From: Bin87 sp965262485 | Lineage (GTDB): Bacteria; Chloroflexota; Dehalococcoidia; Lucifugimonadales; UBA3495 | Length of the DNA: 64,000 bases | Reading direction: 5' to 3' | NCBI GenBank assembly: GCA_965262485.1 | Contig: OZ253540.1 | Location: 1,860,001 to 1,924,000, forward strand | In this document: positions 58,158 to 64,000 of the stretch, one piece after another | How positions within the stretch are numbered: the stretch's first letter is position 1 | Layout of the letters: each line of letters begins with the position of its first letter | The notes under the pieces: model-generated | Seen by the model: only the letters and a program-made list of their open reading frames with translations | What the model was told of the DNA's origin: nothing | The model's database searches: none | Translations under genes and position numbers: made by a program

Positions 58158-58445
58158 TTAGTTATCCGCGGCTACACCCATATCTACTCGCGCGATCCTG
58201 GCTGAGATGATTTCCTTCATCTTCCGCACACGACCCAGGTCGGGGTAAATGTTACCCTCGGCCTTCCTGTCAAAAATCTTTTCGCCGTCCACAAACACTT
58301 CCATGATGCTCTGGCCGCGAGGCGAAATAGTAATTGCTGCGTCACCACCATACGCCCTGAAAAATTCGTTCGCCATCCACGTGGCGGTAGCATGGTGCTG
58401 TCAAGGAACGCAGTAGGTTATCTCAATCTGAACCTTTCCTTCCAT
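58158..58445 (-). CDS. SelW/Rdx-family selenoprotein (in-frame UGA as Sec)
   Basis: 95 codons from ATG 58445, which has GGAGGATAT upstream. The protein opens MEGKVQIEITYCVPU with UGA at codon 15 (58401-58403), so CxxU falls exactly at the CxxC/CxxU redox motif of SelT/SelW/SelH-type Rdx proteins. The frame after the UGA (QHHATATWMANEFFRAYGGD ... GQSIMEVFVDGEKIFDRKAE) is a standard Rdx fold. Reading UGA as stop would leave a 14-residue peptide and a headless second frame; all other features are intact. A small stem-loop just after the UGA is a possible SECIS element. The protein is probably a thiol-redox protein. Confidence 0.82.
58372..58403 (-). promoter_or_regulatory. Candidate bacterial SECIS stem-loop
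   Basis: After the UGA and 15 further bases, GCCA and TGGC pair around the loop CGTGGA, which contains GU. Position fits the bacterial SECIS rule (apical loop roughly 16-37 nt after UGA). The stem is short as seen by eye, so this is tentative. Confidence 0.4.
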
Positions 58446-58538
58446 TTGATATCCTCCGTGGCAGATTGGTTTATGGGCTTTTGCCTCGTGAATCTTATCA
58501 CATTTGGTGCCTGGTTCCAAATCCTGAATAGCCTATCG

Positions 58539-59768
58539 CAGGGCAATCGCGTTATAAGTTGGTAGACTTGGCCAAGGATACGAGTCCAGTGATGTGAAGG
58601 ACAGACGGGGGGAGTAATGAGGAAGGAGCAGGGCGCGTCCATTATGGATTATTTCGAGGCGTTGGAGGATCCCAGGATCGACCGCTGCAAGCGGCACCAG
58701 CTGCTGGACATCATTGCCATTGCCATCTGCGCCGTCATCTGCGGCGCGGACTCCTGGGTCTACATCGAATTGTTCGGCAAGAGCAAGGAGGAGTGGTTCC
58801 GCACTTTTCTGGAACTGCCCAACGGAGTCCCCTCCCACGACACCTTCGGCGACGTCTTCTCCCGGCTGGACCCGGAGCAGTTCCAGCAGTGCTTCATGGC
58901 CTGGACCCAGGCGGTGTCCGACCTGATCCCCGGGGAAGTGGTAGCCATCGACGGCAAGACGGTGCGGCGCTCCCACGACCGCAATTCGGGCCAGCGGGCC
59001 ATCCATCTGGTCAGCGCCTGGGCCTCGGCCAACACGCTGACGCTGGGGCAGGTGAAGACCGAGGAGAAGTCCAACGAAATCACCGCCATTCCCCAGTTGC
59101 TGCAACTGCTGGAACTGAAGGGGTGCATCGTCACTATCGACGCCATGGGCTGCCAGAAGGAAATCGCCCAGGGGATTCTGGACCGGGGCGCCGACTACGC
59201 GCTGTCCCTGAAGGAGAACCAGGGTCGACTGTATGCAGACGTGCGGGACCTGTTCGAGGGAGCGGAGGAGTTCGGCTTCGAGGATGTTCCCCACGACTAC
59301 GCCACCACCCTGAACAAGAACCACGGACGGATAGAACGCCGGGAGTGCTGGGTGATCAGTGACTCAGATTGTCTGGAGTACCTGAGCGCCGGCCAGGAAT
59401 GGCCCGGCCTGCGCGCGGTGGTCAAGGTGGTGGGCCGCCGGGAGACGCCGGCAGGGACCACGGTACAGCCCCGGTACTACATCAGCAGCCTGGATGCGCC
59501 AGCGGAGCGCCTGCTGGAGGTGGTGCGCACTCACTGGAGCATCGAGAACTCCTTGCACTGGAGCCTGGACGTGACTTTCAAGGAAGACCATTGCCGAATC
59601 CGCAAGGACCACGCTCCGCAGAATATGGCGACGCTGAGGCAGGTTTCGCACAATCTGCTCAAGAACGAAAAGAGCCTTAAGGTGGGCATCCAGGGGAAGC
59701 GCCTCCAGGCCGGCTGGAAGGAGGACTACCTGCTGAAAGTCCTACGCAGCTAAAACGCGATTGCCCTG
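58539..59768 (+). mobile_element. ISAs1-family insertion sequence, complete
   Basis: 1230 bp with perfect 15-bp terminal inverted repeats CAGGGCAATCGCGTT. It is flanked by a perfect 10-bp target duplication TAGCCTATCG (58529-58538 and 59769-59778), the expected size for this family. One intact transposase gene. It is the only fully intact IS in the window and looks recent. Confidence 0.95.
58617..59753 (+). CDS. ISAs1-family transposase
   Basis: 378 residues. The N-terminus (DYFEALEDPRIDRCKRHQLL; LPNGVPSHDTFGDVFSRLDP) is the DDE_Tnp_1-associated ISAs1 pattern. Catalytic residues are seen in VVAIDGKTVRRS (D), CIVTIDAMGCQ (D) and HWSIENSLHWSLDVTFKED (E). The stop codon is directly followed by the right terminal repeat. 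ATG 58617 or the internal ATG 58644 (MDYFEALED) may be the start. Confidence 0.95.
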   Translation: MRKEQGASIMDYFEALEDPRIDRCKRHQLLDIIAIAICAVICGADSWVYIELFGKSKEEWFRTFLELPNGVPSHDTFGDVFSRLDPEQFQQCFMAWTQAVSDLIPGEVVAIDGKTVRRSHDRNSGQRAIHLVSAWASANTLTLGQVKTEEKSNEITAIPQLLQLLELKGCIVTIDAMGCQKEIAQGILDRGADYALSLKENQGRLYADVRDLFEGAEEFGFEDVPHDYATTLNKNHGRIERRECWVISDSDCLEYLSAGQEWPGLRAVVKVVGRRETPAGTTVQPRYYISSLDAPAERLLEVVRTHWSIENSLHWSLDVTFKEDHCRIRKDHAPQNMATLRQVSHNLLKNEKSLKVGIQGKRLQAGWKEDYLLKVLRS

Positions 59769-59812
59769 TAGCCTATCGAATTTCTGGCGACAAATCACGA
59801 AATCCGTTGTTT

Positions 59813-59934
59813 AGAAACTATCTCAAAACCCGCCATGCTCCCCAAAAGTCCGAACGCAGACAGGGTGAGTCGTGGATTCCCGCCTGCGCGGGAATGACGG
59901 GTTGGGCGGGGTCGCCAGTTTTGAGATAGTTTCT
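59813..59934. mobile_element. MITE-like element, copy B
   Basis: 122 bp with the same 17-bp terminal inverted repeats (AGAAACTATCTCAAAAC) as 8579-8717, in reverse orientation and without the internal duplication. It begins 34 bp after the ISAs1 target duplication but has different ends, so that IS is not its source. Confidence 0.85.
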
Positions 59935-60094
59935 TATTGGGCCTTGGACAAAGGAACGGGCGCACATAATACGCATAATTATTATTGACCTCACATCACT
60001 GCGTTGTTACAATGCAGGCAATTAGACCTGTATATTGACAATCACTGGTCGATTCTTGACTGGTCGGCCTTTAATTGCTGAACGGAGGGACGTC

Positions 60095-61345
60095 ATGGTT
60101 ACCACGTTTAACGAGGATCTCTTTTCGCCGGAAGTAGTGCAAGACCCGTATTCCTACTTTGGCCGGATGCGCGAAGAAGACCCGGTGCACTGGAACGACC
60201 CCTACAAACTGTGGGTAATTTCCAAATACAAGGACCTGGTTTGGGTCACCCGCCGCCCGGAGCTGTTCTCTTCCGAAGTATTCAATCGCGATCCCCTGCC
60301 TCCGTATCCCGACATCGATGAATCCGACATGGGTTTGTACGAGTATGTAAAAGACTTCTTCTCCCAGTGGTTCATTCAGCACGACCGTAAGGAAGTATCG
60401 GTTCACGAAGGGCCGGACCATACGGACATGCGGAAGGTCATCCACGGGTACTTCACCCCCAAAGCGATGGAACTCTGGCGCCCATTGGTACAGTCGGCCA
60501 TCAATCAGCTCCTCGACGAGGCGGAAGAACGCGGTCACATGGACGTGATGCGGGATTACGCTACGCCGCTGCCTCTGCTGGTCATCGCCGCGATGATGGG
60601 CATCGAGACCACGGACCGCCAGTTCATTCGTTCCCTGGCCGAAAAACTCCTGTTCATCGGCCGCGGCAATAACGACCGGATGCAGCCCCTCACCGAAGGC
60701 ATCATGGGACTACAGGAATACCTGCGCCCCATGGTTACCGAGCGAATCAAGAATCCCAACGGGGACTTGCTCGACCGCATGACCGACGCCTACCGCGTGG
60801 GCGTTATGAACGAAGAGCAGGTGGTGGCAAACTCGATTCTTCTGCTGTTGGCCGGCCACGAAACCACCATCAATCTCATCTGTAACGGCACCCGGGCCTT
60901 CATGACCCACCCCGACCAGTGGGAATTGTTCAAGTCTGACCCGAATGCTCGCATGATTCGCGCCACCGAGGAATGCCTGCGCTACGACCCGCCGGTCAAG
61001 TCCATCACTCGCATCGCCGGCGATACCATTGAACTCGGCGGGAAGCAGATCAATCGGGACGAACGGATGCGATGGTTCGTCACCAGCGCCAACCGTGACC
61101 CGGAAGTGTTCGACCGGCCGGACGACTTTGACATCGAACGCTATCCCAATCCTCACGTGGCGTTCGGCAGCGGCATCCACCACTGCCTGGGAGCGACGCT
61201 GGCGCGGTTGGAAGGGCAAGAAGCCTTCAAGGCCCTGGCCGAGAGGTTCCCGAACGTCTATCTGGCCGCCGACCCGGCAGACCTGACCTATACCTCAAGC
61301 ATCACGTTCCGCACCCTGGAACAGTTGCCGGTGAACCTTTCGTAA
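60095..61345 (+). CDS. Cytochrome P450, tandem copy 1
   Basis: 416 residues, soluble bacterial CYP. I-helix LLLLAGHETTINL, ExxR in EECLR, and the haem loop FGSGIHHCLGATLARLEGQE with the Cys ligand are all present; GPDHTDMRKVIHGYFTP is the C-helix region. ATG 60095 follows GGAGGGACGTC; an earlier in-frame ATG (60035) adds a non-family leader. No ferredoxin or reductase is adjacent. It is the most divergent of the three tandem P450s. Confidence 0.95.
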   Translation: MVTTFNEDLFSPEVVQDPYSYFGRMREEDPVHWNDPYKLWVISKYKDLVWVTRRPELFSSEVFNRDPLPPYPDIDESDMGLYEYVKDFFSQWFIQHDRKEVSVHEGPDHTDMRKVIHGYFTPKAMELWRPLVQSAINQLLDEAEERGHMDVMRDYATPLPLLVIAAMMGIETTDRQFIRSLAEKLLFIGRGNNDRMQPLTEGIMGLQEYLRPMVTERIKNPNGDLLDRMTDAYRVGVMNEEQVVANSILLLLAGHETTINLICNGTRAFMTHPDQWELFKSDPNARMIRATEECLRYDPPVKSITRIAGDTIELGGKQINRDERMRWFVTSANRDPEVFDRPDDFDIERYPNPHVAFGSGIHHCLGATLARLEGQEAFKALAERFPNVYLAADPADLTYTSSITFRTLEQLPVNLS

Positions 61346-61370
61346 CAATCACCGCCAATTAGCTGTATTA

Positions 61371-61406
61371 GCGGCGACTGCGGGGAATCCTGCGGTCGCC
61401 GTTTTT
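61371..61406 (+). terminator. Intrinsic terminator after P450 copy 1
   Basis: CGGCGAC and GTCGCCG form the stem (with an inner TGCGG/CTGCG match) and TTTTT follows at 61402-61406. Confidence 0.75.
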
Positions 61407-61569
61407 AGGTTCTGTTAGCATTTCACGTCATTCCGGCTTTCGCCGGAATCCAGGCGCTTTGGAAAGCCGACATCGTTCACATTCAGGGTACTCTGGATTC
61501 CCGCTTGCGCGGGAATGACGAGCTGGGGTTAGCTAAATCGCCTTATATCTCAAATGTCAACACGGCCTA
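61406..61569. mobile_element. Degenerate MITE related to element D
   Basis: The right end AAATGTCAACACGGCCTA matches element D's end with one change; the left end TAGGTTCTGTTAGCATTT has several changes. The inside has the same paired REP-type blocks (GTCATTCCGGCTTTCGCCGG; GATTCCCGC...GCGGGAATGAC). Confidence 0.65.
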
Positions 61570-61650
61570 ACCGCAGCCCCGCCGTTAGACCGGGTATCCC
61601 GCGTTCGCGGCGCAAATAGAGTCGAATGCTCATGCGTACCCATTTCAATC

Positions 61651-61758
61651 TGTCATTGCGAGGAGCGCAGCGACGTGGCAATCTCGTTGAGGTTGAACAC
61701 ACGCGGCGAACCATCATTGCTACGGCGACGAGATTGCCACGCTGCGTTCCCAATGACA
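61651..61758. repeat. Large REP-type palindrome (GTCATTGCGAGGAGCG)
   Basis: TGTCATTGCGAGGAGCGCAG ... GGCAATCTC on one side and GAGATTGCCACGCTGCG ... CAATGACA on the other form a long imperfect palindrome of a type common in many genomes. Non-coding. Confidence 0.7.
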
Positions 61759-61799
61759 TTCGGCTGGTTTGGTTGACAAAGTGGGTACGGGTGACGAGT

Positions 61800-61921
61800 C
61801 AGGGCCTTTTCAAAGTTGTGGAAATTAACCGCCCGCTCGTCCTGAGCCTGTCGAAGGACGGTTGCCGATGGTTCGACAAGCTCACCATGAGCGGAGGTCG
61901 GAGGACTTTGAAAAGGCCCTG
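61800..61921. mobile_element. MITE-like element E
   Basis: 122 bp with perfect 17-bp ends CAGGGCCTTTTCAAAGT and ACTTTGAAAAGGCCCTG. The inside holds the common GAGCCTGTCGAAGGAC / GTTCGACAAGCTCACC repeat pair. No coding sequence. Confidence 0.75.
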
Positions 61922-62040
61922 GTGAGTAGTCGAATGTCGTTGAGCCTGACGGCGTTATCAGTTATAATCGTCCAAAATTAGTCCCCATGCGCTCTTTAAA
62001 GAGCACGACTTACGCTCAACCCTGTCGGGAGGTTGCAATC

Positions 62041-63303
62041 ATGGTCAGCACCATCAACGACAATCCCTTCTCACTGGAAGCAATGTATCAGCCTTACGAG
62101 TTCTTCAGTCGGCTGAGAGAGTGGGAACCGGTGCATTACAACGAGGAATACGAAGTTTGGATGGTTTCCTCCTGGGAGCACTTGGTCTGGGTAACCCGGC
62201 ATCCGGAGGCGTTTTCTTCCAGTGTGTTCGCCCGCGACGAACGCCCGCCCAACCCACCAATTGACGAAGACGACATGGAAATCTACAACTTCATCAAGAA
62301 TTGGCAAGTCTCTCGTTTCATCCAGCACGATCAGAAGCGTTACAACACGGCAGTATCCGGCCCAGACCACGTTGATATGCGTCGTGTGATGCACGGTTAC
62401 TTCACGCCCAAATCCATGGAAATGTGGCGGCCGCTGGTGCAATCTGCCATCACCGAGTTGCTGGACGCCGTGGAAGAGAAAGGTCGCATGGACGTCATGG
62501 CCGACCTGGCAACGCCGCTTCCCCTCCTGGTGATCGCCCGTATGCTCGGCATCCCCGACAGCGACCGGCCCATCATGCGAAAGCTGGCCAAAGACTTGCG
62601 CCACCTGAATCGCGCTGGCCCGGACCGCATGGGCCCACTGTCACAATCGGTTCAGAACCTGCAGGACTACCTTGGTCCGCTGGTCGCCGAACGGGTGGAC
62701 AACCCCAGGGACGACCTCATTTCCGTCGTTGCCGAAGGCGAGCGGCAAGGTATCTTCAGTCGCGACATGGTGATCAACAATGTCATGCTGCTGCTGTCTG
62801 CCGGCCACGAAACTACCATCAACCTAATCTGCAACGGCACCCTGGCGTTCGCGCAACATCCCGACCAGTGGGCGATCCTGAAATCGGACCCCGAGGGCAA
62901 AGCCGTCCGCGCCACCGAAGAGGCTTTGCGGTACGATTCCCCGGTCAAGTCCATCCAGCGCATCGCCATGGACGACATCGAAATAGCCGGAAAAACCATC
63001 GCCAAAAACGACCGGGTGCGCTGGTTCATCTCTGGCGCCAACCGTGACCCCAAGGTATTCGACCGGGCTGACGACTTCGATGTCGAACGGTATCCCAACA
63101 TGCACGTGGCATTCGGCAGCGGCATCCATCATTGCCTGGGCGCCACGCTGGCGCGCCTGGAGGGTCAGGAGATCTTCCGCAATCTGGCCAATCGGTTTGA
63201 CACCATTGAGCTTGAGATTCCGGCAGATCAGATCGAATACGACCAGTTGATCGGATTGAGGGCGGTGGAAAGCTTGCCTGTTACGGTAACCAGCGCACGG
63301 TAA
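62041..63303 (+). CDS. Cytochrome P450, tandem copy 2
   Basis: 420 residues. I-helix LLLSAGHETTINLICNGT, ExxR in EEALR, and haem loop FGSGIHHCLGATLARLEGQE are present. It opens MVSTINDNPFSLEAMYQPYE from ATG 62041 with GGGAGGTTGC upstream. It is very similar to copy 3 and moderately similar to copy 1, so the cluster grew by at least two duplications. Electron-transfer partners are not in the window. Confidence 0.95.
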   Translation: MVSTINDNPFSLEAMYQPYEFFSRLREWEPVHYNEEYEVWMVSSWEHLVWVTRHPEAFSSSVFARDERPPNPPIDEDDMEIYNFIKNWQVSRFIQHDQKRYNTAVSGPDHVDMRRVMHGYFTPKSMEMWRPLVQSAITELLDAVEEKGRMDVMADLATPLPLLVIARMLGIPDSDRPIMRKLAKDLRHLNRAGPDRMGPLSQSVQNLQDYLGPLVAERVDNPRDDLISVVAEGERQGIFSRDMVINNVMLLLSAGHETTINLICNGTLAFAQHPDQWAILKSDPEGKAVRATEEALRYDSPVKSIQRIAMDDIEIAGKTIAKNDRVRWFISGANRDPKVFDRADDFDVERYPNMHVAFGSGIHHCLGATLARLEGQEIFRNLANRFDTIELEIPADQIEYDQLIGLRAVESLPVTVTSAR

Positions 63304-63533
63304 CGGGAAACATCGCAATCTGACTACGCTGTTGACATCATTTTTGGCCGCCTGGTGATAATCGATCCCTGGGTGGCCGATTTCCTTTGCGGCTCGTCAT
63401 CCGCCATACGTATCCCGTTTGTTCGCAGCCCAGCGTGTAGCGTATCGCTCCAAACTCGGTTATAATCGCTCCATCCGCATGGCCAGCCGCGGGACGGTTT
63501 GCCATGACTATTATTCAACCGGAGGCTGCACCA

Positions 63534-64000
63534 ATGGTCAGTACCATCAACGACAACCCATTCTCAATGGAGGCCATCTACCAGCCGTACGATTTCTACA
63601 ATCGTTTGCGCGAATACGAACCGGTCTACTACAACGAGGAATTCGAAGTCTGGATGATCACTTCGTGGGAACACCTGGTCTGGGTCACCCGCCATCCGGA
63701 AGCGTTCTCCTCCAGTGTTTATGCTCGCGACGTTCGCGCGCCGAACCCGCCCATTGACGAAGACGACATGGAAATCTACAACTTCATCAAGAAGTGGCAG
63801 GTTTCCCGTTTCATTCAGCACGACCAGAGGCGCTACAACCCGGAAGTATCTGGCGCCGACCACGTTGATATGCGCCGGGTGATGCACGGTTATTTCACTC
63901 CTAAGTCAATGGAGATGTGGCGGCCTCTCGTGCAGTCGGCAATCGACGAGTTGCTGGACGCCGTTGAAGAGAAAGGCCGAATGGACGTCATGGCCGACCT
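63534..64000 (+). CDS. Cytochrome P450, tandem copy 3 (3' end outside window)
   Basis: 155 codons visible from ATG 63534 (MVSTINDNPFSMEAIYQPYD; GGAGGCTGC upstream). The C-helix region (ADHVDMRRVMHGYFTPKSME) is present; the I-helix and haem loop lie beyond the window. It is strikingly close to copy 2 over the whole visible part, so it is a recent tandem duplicate. Confidence 0.93.
   Translation, partial: MVSTINDNPFSMEAIYQPYDFYNRLREYEPVYYNEEFEVWMITSWEHLVWVTRHPEAFSSSVYARDVRAPNPPIDEDDMEIYNFIKKWQVSRFIQHDQRRYNPEVSGADHVDMRRVMHGYFTPKSMEMWRPLVQSAIDELLDAVEEKGRMDVMAD

Overview
The window looks like a high-GC bacterial chromosome, probably Chloroflexota (SAR202/Dehalococcoidia-like). I infer this from gene content, not from a marker tree: a Ycf45-like R3H AAA ATPase next to pdxS-pdxT and tmk, many flavin, P450 and thiamine-diphosphate enzymes, TP-rich lipoproteins, and a very large load of small palindromic repeats.

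Layout. (1) 1-8.9 kb is an intact catabolic block: GMC oxidoreductase, tRNA-Gly, Gfo/Idh/MocA oxidoreductase, a LivJ-like lipoprotein, a benzoylformate-decarboxylase-like ThDP enzyme, an HpcH/HpaI aldolase and a bleomycin-hydrolase-type C1 peptidase. (2) 8.96-53.76 kb is a 44.8-kb accessory region. It is bounded by a 25-bp direct repeat that is the 3' end of tRNA-Phe; the whole tRNA lies at the right end and only its 3' tail at the left. Just inside the left end are a decayed tyrosine integrase and an excisionase-like gene. I read the region as an old tRNA-integrated island. (3) 53.8-64 kb is intact core again: pdxS, pdxT, R3H ATPase, tmk, a SelW/Rdx-type selenoprotein with an in-frame UGA, a freshly inserted ISAs1-family element, and three tandem cytochrome P450 genes, the last cut by the window end.

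Inside the island, cargo is mixed with wreckage. Apparently intact cargo: an FN3-LRR-HExxH secreted protein, an LLM flavin oxidoreductase, a tandem pair of thymidylate-kinase-like proteins, a Pycsar-like operon (two class III cyclases around one PycTM-type membrane effector), a divergent XRE/ImmA-IrrE plus PIN module, Uma2 nuclease, HEPN, YkgJ, and a hydantoinase-type amidohydrolase. Broken genes: integrase, DUF445, EcsC, SBP family 5, NorB, tandem Usp, cation exchanger, a giant LRR/cadherin-like surface protein, IS66 (three copies), IS256 (two), IS630, IS21, and a second frameshifted copy of the ThDP enzyme with an aldolase stub. The flanks show no broken full-length gene (only a short relic near 2.8 kb), so the lesions are more likely real decay than poor sequence.

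Short repeats are a second theme: a roughly 27-bp palindromic element (head AGAGCCTGC plus a hairpin) sits inside several transposase genes, sometimes adding nine in-frame codons, and at least four kinds of MITE-like elements with perfect or near-perfect terminal inverted repeats are present.
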